Part shown: positions 44,059 to 54,154 of the stretch, piece by piece
Numbering within the stretch: the first letter of the stretch is position 1
How the letters are laid out: each line of letters starts with the position of its first letter
NCBI RefSeq assembly: GCF_014284305.1
Contig: NZ_JACOFW010000025.1
Location: 1 to 60,482, forward strand
Direction of reading: 5' to 3'
Length of the DNA: 60,482 nucleotides
DNA from: Affinundibacterium seohonense
GTDB taxonomy: Bacteria; Pseudomonadota; Gammaproteobacteria; Burkholderiales; Burkholderiaceae_D
Notes under the pieces: model-generated
Database searches by the model: none
What the model was told of the DNA's origin: nothing
The model's input: only the letters and a program-made list of their open reading frames with translations
Position numbers and translations under genes: made by a program

Positions 44059-46146
44059 ATGAATTTATTTTTTGAAGAATCTGGTGATTTCAAAGCGGGC
44101 AGTGTGTTATCGCAAGCCGGTGAAGCGTATCAAGTGGAATTAGCCAGCGGTAAGCGAACCAAGGTGAAGGCTAAGGATGTTTTGCTCCAATTTAATTCGC
44201 CCGATCCAGCTAGCTTACTTGAGCAAGCCAAACAACAAGCAGCGGACATTGATCTGGAGTTCTTGTGGGAAGTCGCGGGTCAGGAAGAGTTTGGTTTTGC
44301 TGAATTAGGAGCGGAATATTTTGGTCATGCTCCGCAGCCAGTGGAAGCGGCTAGTTTGATTTTTGCCTTGCATGGCGCGCCATTTTATTTTTACAAAAAA
44401 GGTCGTGGTCGGTATAAGGCTGCACCAGAAACTGCACTCAAAGCGGCCTTGGCCGGGATTGAAAAGAAGAAGCAACAAGCGATCATTCAAGCTGCCTATG
44501 TAGAAGAATTGAAGCAGCTACGCTTACCTGATCAATTCAAAACACTGGGTTTGCAGTTATTGTTTAAGCCTGACAAAAACAGTATCGAATACAAAGCTTT
44601 AGTGGAAGCCTGTTCTGCATTGCAAATGAATCCTGCGCGTTTGATGTTAGCTAGCGGTGGTTTGAAAAATGCCAAAGACTTTCATCTTTCCAAATTTTTG
44701 TTGGAGCATTTTCCTAAAGGTGCTGGTTTTCCGCAAACTGCTTTACCAAGTCTGCCACAGGATTTGCCGGTGGCGGATGTGCGCGCGTTTTCGATTGACG
44801 ATGTGACGACGACAGAGATCGACGATGCCTTTTCTATTGCAAGGATTGATGCTGCGACCGTTAAAGTTGGGATTCATATTGCGGCACCGGCTTTAGGCAT
44901 TCAACGTAACGATGCCTTGGACATGATTGCGCGTAGTCGTATGTCAACCGTGTATATGCCAGGCGACAAAATCACCATGTTGCCTGATGAATTGGTCGAA
45001 ATTTATACCTTGGGTGAAGGTCAAACTCGACCTGCAGTGTCCTTGTATGTGATGGTAAATACAGAAGACTGGAGTATTGTCAGCACCGAGACCAAGGTCG
45101 AAGCTGTTCCTATGGCCGCCAACCTGCGACATAATTTGCTTGATGCCTTGGTGACTGAAGAGAATTTGGCCAATGACGCCGGCGAATACGCACACAAAGC
45201 AGATATCGCTTTGTTGTGGAAATGGGCACAGGTGTTGGAAGCTGGGCGCATGGCGAAGCGCGAAAGTTTTGGCTTAAAGCCTGAACAAACCAATCGTGTC
45301 GATTTTAATTTTTATGTCGAAGACGATGTAGTGAGTATCGTGCGTCGTAAGCGTGGCGCGCCTCTCGATAAGATCGTTGCTGAACTAATGATCTTGGCCA
45401 ACAGTACATGGGGTAAGTTACTTGCGGATCACGGTATTCCGGGTATCTATCGCGCACAGGGTGGTGGTTCTGGTGGTTGGGCAGCCAAGATGCAAGTGCG
45501 TATGGTTACACATGCCGCGCCACATCAAGGCTTAGGCGTCGATCAATATGCATGGAGTACATCTCCCTTGCGTCGTTACACCGATTTAGTCAATCAATGG
45601 CAAATCATTGCTTGCGTACAGCATGGTGTCACAGCACCCCTAGTCGCACCGTTTAAACCAAAAGATGCAGATTTGTTTGCGATCGTTTCTGGCTTTGATG
45701 CCGCTTACGCAGCCTATGCTGACTTCCAGACGAATATGGAACGCTATTGGTGTTTGCGCTGGTTAGGGCAGGAGAATCGTCATCAAGTCGATGCTGTTGT
45801 ATTAAAAGATGAAGTCTTGCGTTTGCTCGAAATTCCCCTGATTATTCGTCTGCCCGGTATGCCGCAGATGGTGCGAGGCGCACAAGTGCGTCTAGAGGTG
45901 ATTCGTTGGGATGAATTAGATTTGAGTATTGAAGTACGTTTACTTGAAATGCTCACGACTTTGACTGAAGAAGATTTAGAAGAAGCGCCTGAAGATGAGC
46001 CTGAAATTGTAGCGGATGTAGATACTGATGATGGCGCAGCGACTGTCGAATCGACAGAAGGTATCGATAACTTGCCGCTGCAAGAATCGAATTCGGTTGC
46101 CGAGGGTGCAGAAGATATTGTTCAAAATTCAGATGGTGTGGCGTAA
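44059..46146 (+). CDS. RNase II family (RNB) exoribonuclease
   Basis: A 695-residue RNB-domain exoribonuclease of the VacB/RNase II type. The N-terminal part carries OB-fold-like segments; the RNB domain has SIDDVTTTEIDDAFSIARI (about 247-265) with the four-Asp metal cluster, and STVYMPGDKITMLPDEL and SPLRRYTDLVNQW later. The C-terminal tail (about 630-695) is very acidic. It degrades single-stranded RNA 3' to 5' with release of nucleotides, by family knowledge. First gene of the nuclease/TonB/aroE/mtgA run. Confidence 0.95.
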   Translation: MNLFFEESGDFKAGSVLSQAGEAYQVELASGKRTKVKAKDVLLQFNSPDPASLLEQAKQQAADIDLEFLWEVAGQEEFGFAELGAEYFGHAPQPVEAASLIFALHGAPFYFYKKGRGRYKAAPETALKAALAGIEKKKQQAIIQAAYVEELKQLRLPDQFKTLGLQLLFKPDKNSIEYKALVEACSALQMNPARLMLASGGLKNAKDFHLSKFLLEHFPKGAGFPQTALPSLPQDLPVADVRAFSIDDVTTTEIDDAFSIARIDAATVKVGIHIAAPALGIQRNDALDMIARSRMSTVYMPGDKITMLPDELVEIYTLGEGQTRPAVSLYVMVNTEDWSIVSTETKVEAVPMAANLRHNLLDALVTEENLANDAGEYAHKADIALLWKWAQVLEAGRMAKRESFGLKPEQTNRVDFNFYVEDDVVSIVRRKRGAPLDKIVAELMILANSTWGKLLADHGIPGIYRAQGGGSGGWAAKMQVRMVTHAAPHQGLGVDQYAWSTSPLRRYTDLVNQWQIIACVQHGVTAPLVAPFKPKDADLFAIVSGFDAAYAAYADFQTNMERYWCLRWLGQENRHQVDAVVLKDEVLRLLEIPLIIRLPGMPQMVRGAQVRLEVIRWDELDLSIEVRLLEMLTTLTEEDLEEAPEDEPEIVADVDTDDGAATVESTEGIDNLPLQESNSVAEGAEDIVQNSDGVA

Positions 46147-46178
46147 GTCGAATAGAAATGCAGCGTGGGATTTAATTT

Positions 46179-47075
46179 GTGAAAATAGTTCTCGATAATT
46201 TGATTTTAAGTGCCGCGATCTTGGTATCGGTACTGTTTCATACCATTTTATTGATGGTGCATTTTGTCATGCCCAAAGCGGAGGCAGTTGCAGCAGAAGA
46301 TCCGGGCCTTGAAATTATTTTGGTGAATGCTAAACACGCCAAACGTCCTATGCAAGCGCAAGCTTTAGCGCAAGTGAATTTGGATGGTGGCGGAGCAAAT
46401 GATGAAGGTCGGGCGAAGTCACCTTTACCTGACATGCGCAGAACTGAAGATGGCGATAGTGTTTTGGTAGCGCAACGAAAAGTTCAAGAGTTAGAAGAGC
46501 GACAAAAACAGTTAATCGATCAAGTGCGTAATGAAACCCGATTTAAATCGCAACGCGTGCTCGACAAAAAACAACTAGAAGAAAATCAGCAGGCAGAAAA
46601 TGGCCGTGATCAACTAGATAGCAACAAAATGCTCGCACGTTCGATTGCCGAAATATCGCAAACCATCGAAGATCAAAATAAGCGGCCACGTAAAACTTTT
46701 TTATCGCCAAGTACGCAGGCGGTAGGTCATGCGATTTACTACAAGGCATTGCAGAAAAAAGTTGAAGAAGTTGGCACCCTCAACTTCCCGCAGGTAAATG
46801 GTAAAAAAATGTATGGCGAAGTAATTATTTATATACCGATTTTTCAAGACGGCACAATCTACGAAAAAGGTGGTGGACCGAAAGTGGAAAAAACTTCGGG
46901 CAATCGCGCACTTGATGCGGCTGCATTGAAAATCATCAGAAAAGCTGCACCGTTTGGTAACTTCCCACCGAATATGCGTTCGAAAGATAAAGATGATATC
47001 TGGATCGTGATTACCCGTTTTAAATTTACTCGCGAACAGCAGTTAGAAACGGAGATGCGCGGAGGTCAGCAATGA
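46179..47075 (+). CDS. TonB family protein
   Basis: A 298-residue TonB-like protein starting at GTG. One membrane segment (about 10-30, ILVSVLFHTILLMVHFVM), a Gln/Glu/Arg-rich central region with a long coiled-coil-like stretch (about 90-155, VQELEERQKQLIDQVRNE), and a C-terminal TonB domain (about 205-295) with GEVIIYIPIFQDGTIYEKGG and ALDAAALKIIRKAAPFG. It transduces energy from the inner membrane; no ExbB or ExbD is nearby. Its stop overlaps the aroE start by four bases. Confidence 0.92.
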   Translation: MKIVLDNLILSAAILVSVLFHTILLMVHFVMPKAEAVAAEDPGLEIILVNAKHAKRPMQAQALAQVNLDGGGANDEGRAKSPLPDMRRTEDGDSVLVAQRKVQELEERQKQLIDQVRNETRFKSQRVLDKKQLEENQQAENGRDQLDSNKMLARSIAEISQTIEDQNKRPRKTFLSPSTQAVGHAIYYKALQKKVEEVGTLNFPQVNGKKMYGEVIIYIPIFQDGTIYEKGGGPKVEKTSGNRALDAAALKIIRKAAPFGNFPPNMRSKDKDDIWIVITRFKFTREQQLETEMRGGQQ

Positions 47076-47911
47076 GTTTAGATCTTGCTCACTACTGTGT
47101 TTTCGGGAACCCAATTCATCACAGTAAATCGCCGCTGATCCATGCGATGTTTGCGAAACAGACTGCGCAATCTATGGATTACCAAGCCAATTTGGTACCG
47201 CTCGATGGCTTTGCTGCATCGGTGCAGCAGTTTATGAATGCGGGTGGTAAGGGCGCGAATGTGACCGTGCCGTTCAAATTGGAAGCCTACGCATTGTCAG
47301 ATCAATTGAGTGCGCGCGCGGCTATGGCGGGTGCGGTTAATACGCTCACATTCTCTGATGGCGCGATCGTTGGTGATAACACCGACGGCATTGGTTTGGT
47401 GTGTGACATTACGAAAAATGCTGCGACGCCGATTCGTGGTCGTCGTGTTTTGTTGTTAGGCGCTGGTGGTGCGGCACGTGGTGCTTTATTGCCTTTGTTG
47501 GAGGAGCAACCAGCAAGCTTGATGATTGCAAATCGGACTTTGTCGAAGGCGCTAGATTTGGTGCAGTTGGCAGTATCCTCAGACGGGTCGAAATGCCAAA
47601 TCGAAGCCAAAACTTGGGAACAGTTGGACTCGAGTTTTGACTTGATTATCAATGCGACTTCGGCCAGCTTGCAAAGTGAAGTGCCGCCGATTCCTGCTAG
47701 TGTTTTTGCTAGTCCATGTTTGGCATATGACATGATGTATGCAGACACGCAAACAAGTTTTAATCGCTATGCCCAACAATATGGTGCTGCAACACGTGAC
47801 GGTCTCGGGATGTTGATCGAACAAGCCGCTGAAGCATTTTTTATCTGGCGTGGTATTCGGCCTGACACTAAGCCGGTGTTTGATTATTTTCGTTCAAAAG
47901 AGGGCGCCTAA
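47072..47911 (+). CDS. aroE: Shikimate dehydrogenase
   Basis: A 279-residue NADP-dependent AroE reducing dehydroshikimate to shikimate. FGNPIHHSKSPLIHAMF at the start binds shikimate; KGANVTVPFKLEAYALSD has the catalytic Lys; VNTLTFSDGAIVGDNTDG, the Rossmann VLLLGAGGAARGALL (about 127-141) and TSASL and the terminal GLGMLIEQAAEAF are conserved. ATG overlaps the TonB stop, so translation is coupled; mtgA starts directly after its stop. Confidence 0.97.
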   Translation: MSLDLAHYCVFGNPIHHSKSPLIHAMFAKQTAQSMDYQANLVPLDGFAASVQQFMNAGGKGANVTVPFKLEAYALSDQLSARAAMAGAVNTLTFSDGAIVGDNTDGIGLVCDITKNAATPIRGRRVLLLGAGGAARGALLPLLEEQPASLMIANRTLSKALDLVQLAVSSDGSKCQIEAKTWEQLDSSFDLIINATSASLQSEVPPIPASVFASPCLAYDMMYADTQTSFNRYAQQYGAATRDGLGMLIEQAAEAFFIWRGIRPDTKPVFDYFRSKEGA

Positions 47912-48610
47912 ATGAAGTTAAAACGCATTCTGTTTTGGATAGTTGTATTGCCGATTAGTTTGTTTTTGCTACTCCAGCTCTATTTCTTGATCCAGATTAT
48001 TTGGTGGCGCAGTTTTAATCCTGATTCAACAAGTTTTATGCGCAAGCAGGAAGCGATCTTGCAAGAGAAAGACCCTAAATTTACCTTGAAACATAAGTGG
48101 GTCGATTATTCGAAGATATCGAGAAATTTGAAGCGTGCGGTGATTGCATCCGAGGATGATGGTTTCTCTGATCATGAAGGTGTCGATTGGGATGCAATGC
48201 AAAAAGCCTTTGAGAAAAATCAGAAAAAAGGCAAAGTGGTTTCTGGCGGTTCAACGATCACACAGCAGTTAGCGAAGAATTTATTCTTATCCGGTGAACG
48301 TAGTTATTACCGCAAAGGGCAGGAATTAATTATTACTTTTATGTTGGAAATGTGCATGGACAAAGAGCGCATTTTTGAAATTTATTTGAATTCGGTTGAA
48401 TGGGGTATTGGTGTTTTTGGTGCGGAAGCGGCAGCGCGGCATTACTACGGCATCAGTGCAGCAGCCTTGTCGCCTATGCAGGCAGCGCGTCTTGCTGTGA
48501 TGTTGCCGAAGCCAAGATACTATGACAAGAACACAGGCTCAGCGTATTTGCAAAGGCGCAGTGAAGTTATTTTACGTCGCATGAACTCGTCAGAGTTACC
48601 AGCGCGATAA
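47912..48610 (+). CDS. mtgA: Monofunctional peptidoglycan glycosyltransferase
   Basis: A 232-residue MtgA, an inner-membrane glycosyltransferase of family GT51. Membrane segment about 5-30; the catalytic glutamate is in [17 protein letters not shown] (about 82), and [28 protein letters not shown] gives the second conserved set. It polymerises lipid II glycans without transpeptidase activity. ATG directly follows the aroE stop. Confidence 0.96.
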   Translation: MKLKRILFWIVVLPISLFLLLQLYFLIQIIWWRSFNPDSTSFMRKQEAILQEKDPKFTLKHKWVDYSKISRNLKRAVIASEDDGFSDHEGVDWDAMQKAFEKNQKKGKVVSGGSTITQQLAKNLFLSGERSYYRKGQELIITFMLEMCMDKERIFEIYLNSVEWGIGVFGAEAAARHYYGISAAALSPMQAARLAVMLPKPRYYDKNTGSAYLQRRSEVILRRMNSSELPAR

Positions 48611-48621
48611 AGGAGTTTGAG

Positions 48622-49596
48622 ATGATCAATGTATTCGTTTTACACAATGGACGATTGAGCCAGATACATATCGAGAGTCGGGAAGATCTTGAGAATACTT
48701 TGCCCGTTTGGGTTGATTTAACCGATCCGAATGAAGAAGAGCGTGAATGGGTCAAAGGCATTTATGGCGTCACTTTGCCCGGCGAAGATGAGGTTAAAGA
48801 TATTGAAGCGTCTGCGCGTTACTACGAAGCTGATAATGGTGACCTGCATTTGCGCACCGATTTCTTGATCGATGATGATGACGATGATGAGCCAGCACGT
48901 ACGGTGACGGTGGCGTTTATTCTGGCGCGTGAAATTTTGTTTTCTGTGCATACGGTTGATTTGCCCGTATTCCGATTAGTGAGGATGCGCGCACGTTCGC
49001 GCCCTGGCTCGATCGCTGATTACAAAGACGTGCTGATGGATTTATACGCGACAGATGCAGAGTACTCTGCTGATGCACTCGAAGGCATTTACCAAAATCT
49101 CGAAGATGTTAGTCGTGCAGTCTTGCAAAAAGACTTCTCAGATCAAGATGCTGCTGTCGCCTTGAACGCGATCGCGCAAGAGGAAGATTTGAACGGTAGG
49201 ATACGCCGCAATATGATGGATACGCGGCGCGCAGTCAGTTTCTTAATGCGTGGGCGTTTGCTTAATGCCGAGCAGTTTGAAGAAGCGCGTCAGATTTTGC
49301 GCGATATCGAATCATTGGATGGTCATACCTCGTTCCTGTTCGATAAGATTAACTTCTTGATGGATGCCACCGTCGGTTTCATTAACATTAACCAGAATAA
49401 GATCATTAAAATTTTCTCAGTCGCTTCGGTGGCATTTTTGCCGCCCACTTTGATTGCGAGTATTTACGGTATGAACTTCAAAGTGTGGTTCCCTGAATTG
49501 GATTGGAGTTTGGGTTATCCGTTCGCTTTAGGGTTGATGTTGGTTTCAGCGATCACGCCATTTTGGTATTTCAAGCGTCGTGGCTGGCTCAAATAA
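48622..49596 (+). CDS. corA: Magnesium/cobalt transport protein CorA
   Basis: A 324-residue CorA. The cytoplasmic part (1-260) is followed by two C-terminal membrane segments; the selectivity signature YGMNF lies at about residue 286, between the first segment (IFSVASVAFLPPTLIASI) and the loop. The acidic run DDDDDDEP near residue 90 is typical of some members. The gene follows mtgA by 11 bases with a GGAG-type site. Confidence 0.95.
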   Translation: MINVFVLHNGRLSQIHIESREDLENTLPVWVDLTDPNEEEREWVKGIYGVTLPGEDEVKDIEASARYYEADNGDLHLRTDFLIDDDDDDEPARTVTVAFILAREILFSVHTVDLPVFRLVRMRARSRPGSIADYKDVLMDLYATDAEYSADALEGIYQNLEDVSRAVLQKDFSDQDAAVALNAIAQEEDLNGRIRRNMMDTRRAVSFLMRGRLLNAEQFEEARQILRDIESLDGHTSFLFDKINFLMDATVGFININQNKIIKIFSVASVAFLPPTLIASIYGMNFKVWFPELDWSLGYPFALGLMLVSAITPFWYFKRRGWLK

Positions 49597-49819
49597 TTAT
49601 GAATAATAGACTTTTTGCTACAACTTTGTTAAGAATTGTAAATGTCTGATTTTTAGTTGCAAATTTCCTTTCAGGAATATTTTGGCTGTTGTAAAATCAA
49701 CCAGATCAGCTTTTTCCTCGGGGAAAAATAAAGAGCTAGCTGCAGACGGATGCACTTCACTGAATAGCATTTGGCGGAGCTTATAGTGTAATGGTAAGGA
49801 TTACGATGGTGGCAAACGC

Positions 49820-52024
49820 ATGACTCAGCAAGAAGATCTATCACCTCAATCTAGCAAGCCAAGTAATAACACTGGATTCGGCTCGGGTATTCGAGAGGAT
49901 ATTTTGCATCGAGATCCTTTGCTTGATTGCTTGGTTGAACTGACCAGAATTCATGGGCGTCCCAGTACCCGTGCAGCATTAACCGCTGGTTTGCCGCTAC
50001 CCGCTGCAGGATTGACGCCATCCCTGTTCGCCAGGGCCGCAGCACATGCTGGCTTTTCTGCCAAAGTTGTGCGTCGAGACTTATCGAAAATCGATGCGGC
50101 CTTAATGCCAGTGATTTTACTGCTCAAGAATAATGAAGCTTGCTTACTGCAAGGCTGGAGTAGTGATGGTGAGAGCGCGCAGTTGCTGATGCCTGATTCT
50201 GGGCAGGGCGCGGTGAATCTTAGTCGCGAAGAATTATTGGCACGTTATACCGGTGTGGCGATTTTTTCACGACCGCATTTTCGCTTCGATCGGCGTACGC
50301 CGCCTTTGGTTCAAGTTCCTCAGCGCCATTGGTTTTGGGGCGCTGTCTTGGAACAAAGTCCAATCTTTAAAGATATTTTGGCGGCCGCACTGCTAATTAA
50401 TTTGTTTGCGCTGGCGATGCCGTTGTTCACCATGAATGTCTACGACAGGGTGGTGCCTAATTTTGCGATACAGACTCTGTGGGTTTTTGCTGGTGGGATT
50501 ACTTTGGTCTTGTTGCTCGACTATGGTATTCGGGTATTGCGCGGACATTTTATTAATTTGGTGAGTAATCGAATTGATCTAAAACTGTCCGGCTTAATCA
50601 TGGAACGCGTGTTGGGCATGCGTATGTCTGAGCGTCCAGCGTCCGTCGGCGCTTTTGCTTCAAATCTTCGCTCATTCGAGACTGTACGGGACTTCATCGC
50701 CTCTGCGACGGTGACGGCTTTGATCGATTTACCGTTTGCGATTTTGTTCTTAGTTGTATTGGCGTGGATTGCATGGCCTATCGTGTTGCTGCCACTTCTC
50801 GGCATTATTTTGGTCGTGATCTACAGCTACATGGTGCAGCACAAGATGCGCGAGTTATCTGAAACGACCTTTCGTGCTGCGGCTTTACGAAACTCCACCT
50901 TGGTCGAAAGTCTGACTGCCTTAGAAACGATCAAGGCGCACGGTGCAGAAAGCCAGATGCAAGAAAAGTGGGAAAAAACTACCGCGTTTCTTGCCAAAGT
51001 GAATTCTGAACTCAAGCTGTTGTCTTCGTCTAGCATCAATGGCGCCTCAACAATTCAGCAGTTGGTGAATGTGGCAGTGGTGATCGCCGGTGTTTATTTG
51101 ATTCAAGAAAAAATGATGTCCATGGGTGGCTTGATTGCTGCAACGATGCTGGCTGGTCGTGCTATGGCGCCGGTTGCACAGGTAGTGGGATTGATGCTGC
51201 AATTTGAGGGTGCGAAAAATTCTCTCGAATCCTTAGAGAAAATTATGGCGACGCCAACGGAACGCAGTGATGAAACTGCCTTTGTTCACAGACCAGAGAT
51301 CAAGGGGCAGATTGAATTTCGTAATGTTTTCTTTAGTTATCCGGGGCGTACTGAAGAAGCTTTACGCGGCGTTAGCTTTAAGATCGCACAGGGTGAGCAT
51401 GTAGTTATTATTGGTCGGATTGGGTCTGGTAAATCGACATTAGAAAAATTGATTCTAGGTCTATATGCACCAACGAAAGGTGCAGTATTGTTAGATGACG
51501 TCGATTTGCGGCAACTAGATCCGGCGGATTTGCGTAGAAATTTGGGTTACGTAGAGCAAGATTCAATGTTGTTCTATGGAACTTTACGTGAAAATATTAC
51601 GATTCGTGCGCCGTATGCAGATGATCGCGCTGTTGTTGCAGCGGCGGAATTAGCCGGATTGACTGAGTTTGTGAATAGCCATCCTGAAGGTTTTGATATG
51701 GCAATTAGCGAACGCGGTGAATCAATTTCTGGCGGACAGCGCCAAAGCATTGCCATCGCACGTGCTGCCTTACTTGATCCGCCAGTGCTCTTGCTTGATG
51801 AACCTACCAGTGCAATGGATTATCCATCTGAGGCGCAATTTAAAGACCGGATTGGTCGTTATGGCAAACATAAGACGATGATTATTGTGACCCATAGACC
51901 TAGTTTGATGGATTTAGCTACGCGTATCATTGTGCTTGATCATGGTGTGGTTGTTGCGGATGGTCCACGTGATAAGGTGATGCACGCGCTGCAAACAGGT
52001 CAAATTGGAAGAGCAAAATTATGA
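49820..52024 (+). CDS. Type I secretion ABC transporter (LapB-like)
   Basis: A 734-residue inner-membrane ABC exporter for a type I secretion system. The N-terminal C39-peptidase-like region (about 25-155, DPLLDCLVELTRIHGRP) lacks the standard QxxQDCG active site, as in LapB/HlyB non-processing types. Six membrane segments lie about 180-460; the ATPase has Walker A IGRIGSGKSTLEKL with Lys538, signature ISGGQRQS and Walker B LLLLDEPTSAMD. It should export the adhesin encoded at 54155. The stop overlaps the HlyD-type gene by four bases. Confidence 0.93.
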   Translation: MTQQEDLSPQSSKPSNNTGFGSGIREDILHRDPLLDCLVELTRIHGRPSTRAALTAGLPLPAAGLTPSLFARAAAHAGFSAKVVRRDLSKIDAALMPVILLLKNNEACLLQGWSSDGESAQLLMPDSGQGAVNLSREELLARYTGVAIFSRPHFRFDRRTPPLVQVPQRHWFWGAVLEQSPIFKDILAAALLINLFALAMPLFTMNVYDRVVPNFAIQTLWVFAGGITLVLLLDYGIRVLRGHFINLVSNRIDLKLSGLIMERVLGMRMSERPASVGAFASNLRSFETVRDFIASATVTALIDLPFAILFLVVLAWIAWPIVLLPLLGIILVVIYSYMVQHKMRELSETTFRAAALRNSTLVESLTALETIKAHGAESQMQEKWEKTTAFLAKVNSELKLLSSSSINGASTIQQLVNVAVVIAGVYLIQEKMMSMGGLIAATMLAGRAMAPVAQVVGLMLQFEGAKNSLESLEKIMATPTERSDETAFVHRPEIKGQIEFRNVFFSYPGRTEEALRGVSFKIAQGEHVVIIGRIGSGKSTLEKLILGLYAPTKGAVLLDDVDLRQLDPADLRRNLGYVEQDSMLFYGTLRENITIRAPYADDRAVVAAAELAGLTEFVNSHPEGFDMAISERGESISGGQRQSIAIARAALLDPPVLLLDEPTSAMDYPSEAQFKDRIGRYGKHKTMIIVTHRPSLMDLATRIIVLDHGVVVADGPRDKVMHALQTGQIGRAKL

Positions 52025-53433
52025 AATTTTGGCAGCGATTTGGACTGGGTGTCTTATCTGTTTTGGAACGTCTGCGCTTGCGCTTAGGCATGACGCCGGG
52101 TGGATGGTTGCAGCGCTGGAATGATGATGTCGGTTTGCCAGAATCTGATTTTATGCGTGACGCGGACAGCATCATTGCACAGCAGGAGCCATTGCGTGCG
52201 CGTGTGCTGTTGCGGGCAGTGATTGTCGTTTTTGTGTTGTTTGTGGTGTGGGCGGCCTTTGTTCATGTGGATGAAATTACCAAAGGTGAAGGTAAAGTCA
52301 TTCCGTCACAGCAGCTGCAAGTTTATCCAAGTTTAGATGGCGGCATTGTCACGGATATTTTGGTAAAAGAAGGGCAAATTGTGAATGAAGGTCAGATTCT
52401 TTTACAAATAGACCCCACTCGTTTTGAAGCATCGGTGAATGAGAATCGAGCATTATATTTGTCATTGACAGCAAAGGCAGCGCGTTTGCGGGCGATTGGT
52501 GAGGGGAAGGCATTTATCCCACCGCCCGAAGTCGTGACAGAAGATCCAACAACTGCGCAGGAAGAGCAAAAGCTATATGAGACAGCCACCTCGGAATTAA
52601 ATGCGCAGGTTTCTATCGCCAGACAACAATATGAGCAACGTAGTCAAGAGCAGGCGGAGGCGATTGCACGTCAGAAGCAAGCAACAAATGCCTACGAATC
52701 TAGCCAAAAAGAACTAAGCGTGACTAAGCCTTTGCTAGCTACTGGAGCTGTTTCTGAAGTGGAATTGCTGCGTTTAGAGCGTGATGTTTCACGTTTTAAA
52801 GGTGAGCGAGATGTCGCCACCGCACAGATTGCCCGTTCTGCTGCCGCGATGTCTGAGGCGATGCGTAAGATTCAAGAGGTGGAGCTAGCGGTGCGTAATA
52901 ATGCGAGTAAAGAATTATCCGAAACGATGGCGCGTTTAAACTCATTGATTCAGAGTGGCACGGGTCTGGCGGATAAGGTCAAGCAAACCGCCATTCGTTC
53001 GCAGGTGCGTGGTACGGTGAAGCGTTTATTGGTGAACACGGTAGGTGGTGTTGTTCAACCTGGGCGCGACGTTGTTGAAGTTGTGCCTAGCGACGGTAAG
53101 TTGATTCTAGAGGCAAAAGTTGCGCCAAAAGATATTGCGTTTTTGGTGCCGGGACAAAAAGCTGTCGTAAAATTTTCTGCTTATGACTTTGCGACCTATG
53201 GTGGGCTAGAAGCTAAGTTAGAACATATAGGTGCGGACTCCGTTACGGATGAGCGCGGCAATACTTTTTACACCGTCAGAGTCACAACGAATAAGGCAAC
53301 CTTGGAGGGCGGGCAGCCTATCATTCCTGGTATGGTGGCAGAGGTGGATATTATTACCGGTAAAAAAACCATACTTTCTTATATGTTAAAACCAGTCTTG
53401 CGCGCAAAACAAGCCGCATTTACCGAGCGCTAG
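52021..53433 (+). CDS. HlyD-type periplasmic adaptor (LapC-like)
   Basis: A 470-residue membrane-fusion protein. An N-terminal membrane segment (about 62-80) precedes a lipoyl/barrel-sandwich half (VYPSLDGGIVTDILVKEGQI, about 100-120), a long helical hairpin (about 175-330, rich in Gln/Glu/Ala) and the second half ending in the beta-barrel region (KLILEAKVAPKDIAFLVPG, about 360). It bridges the ABC exporter to an outer-membrane TolC-type channel, not encoded here. ATG overlaps the exporter stop. Confidence 0.94.
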   Translation: MKFWQRFGLGVLSVLERLRLRLGMTPGGWLQRWNDDVGLPESDFMRDADSIIAQQEPLRARVLLRAVIVVFVLFVVWAAFVHVDEITKGEGKVIPSQQLQVYPSLDGGIVTDILVKEGQIVNEGQILLQIDPTRFEASVNENRALYLSLTAKAARLRAIGEGKAFIPPPEVVTEDPTTAQEEQKLYETATSELNAQVSIARQQYEQRSQEQAEAIARQKQATNAYESSQKELSVTKPLLATGAVSEVELLRLERDVSRFKGERDVATAQIARSAAAMSEAMRKIQEVELAVRNNASKELSETMARLNSLIQSGTGLADKVKQTAIRSQVRGTVKRLLVNTVGGVVQPGRDVVEVVPSDGKLILEAKVAPKDIAFLVPGQKAVVKFSAYDFATYGGLEAKLEHIGADSVTDERGNTFYTVRVTTNKATLEGGQPIIPGMVAEVDIITGKKTILSYMLKPVLRAKQAAFTER

Positions 53434-53436
53434 GTG

Positions 53437-54063
53437 ATGAAATTGTTTGAGACCAATTGTGTAACTACACATGTTTTCTTTTCCGAGACTATGCAGGTTC
53501 CAGTGGAATTGCAGAAGAGTTTTCCTTCCATTCGAGCGGTTTCCAGCCTTGATTTTGCTACGGCTGAAAAGTCAATTGTCTGGCTTCACTTGAACTCAAA
53601 TCAAACGATAGCGCAACAACTGGCGCCGGTGAAGCAGTGCGCGCAGCAATCGCTGATTGTCGTCATGAGTGATATTCCAAATGATTTAGAGGCACTTGCA
53701 TCGTTTTCGATGTTGGCGAAAGCTTACTGCAATACCCATGCAGGCGCTGAGGTTCTGCTAAATATCGCGAGCGTTGTTGAGCAAGGTGGCATTTGGATTG
53801 GTGAATCTATCATGCAAAAATTGCTAGGTGGTGCGGTATTGGAGGCGCCACAAATCGAGCGTGCGATGGGTAAATGGTCTAAAGTTTTGACTGGTCGTGA
53901 ATTTGAAGTCGCAAAGGCAATTGCAATTGGTTTAACAAATAAGGAAATTGCCCTAAAAATGCACATCACCGAACGTACAGTTAAAGCCCATGTCGGGGCT
54001 GTCTTGGATAAATTACAGTTAAAAAATCGTTTACAATTGGCTTTGCTTGTAAAAGAAGGTTAA
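53437..54063 (+). CDS. LuxR-type regulator with a pseudo-receiver
   Basis: A protein of 208 residues with a C-terminal LuxR/NarL helix-turn-helix (about 145-205, LTGREFEVAKAIAIGLTNKEIALKMHITERTVKAH). The N-terminal half has the outline of a receiver but the acceptor position reads VWLHLNS (no aspartate) and the conserved lysine is missing from CNTHAGAE, so it should not be phosphorylated. I start at ATG 53437; a GTG one codon earlier is also possible. It lies between the secretion genes and the adhesin, so it most likely controls them. Confidence 0.9.
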   Translation: MKLFETNCVTTHVFFSETMQVPVELQKSFPSIRAVSSLDFATAEKSIVWLHLNSNQTIAQQLAPVKQCAQQSLIVVMSDIPNDLEALASFSMLAKAYCNTHAGAEVLLNIASVVEQGGIWIGESIMQKLLGGAVLEAPQIERAMGKWSKVLTGREFEVAKAIAIGLTNKEIALKMHITERTVKAHVGAVLDKLQLKNRLQLALLVKEG

Positions 54064-54077
54064 ATCCGGTTTTCCTA

Positions 54078-54089
54078 GTACCTAGGTAC
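54078..54089. promoter_or_regulatory. Palindrome GTACCTAGGTAC upstream of the adhesin gene
   Basis: A perfect 12-bp palindrome 15 bases after the LuxR stop and about 65 bases before the adhesin start. Position and symmetry make it a candidate operator, perhaps of the LuxR-type regulator itself. No clear promoter hexamers are seen beside it. Confidence 0.45.
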
Positions 54090-54154
54090 AATTACTCAAA
54101 AGAAATGGATTTGTTAGAGTCTGGATATTCAATTTATCCGTCTGGAGACTCGCA

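Noticed and set aside
49780..49815. tRNA-like 5' end (GCTTATAGTGTAATGGTA) before the exporter gene
   Set aside because: No acceptor stem partner, anticodon arm or T arm can be formed in the following sequence.
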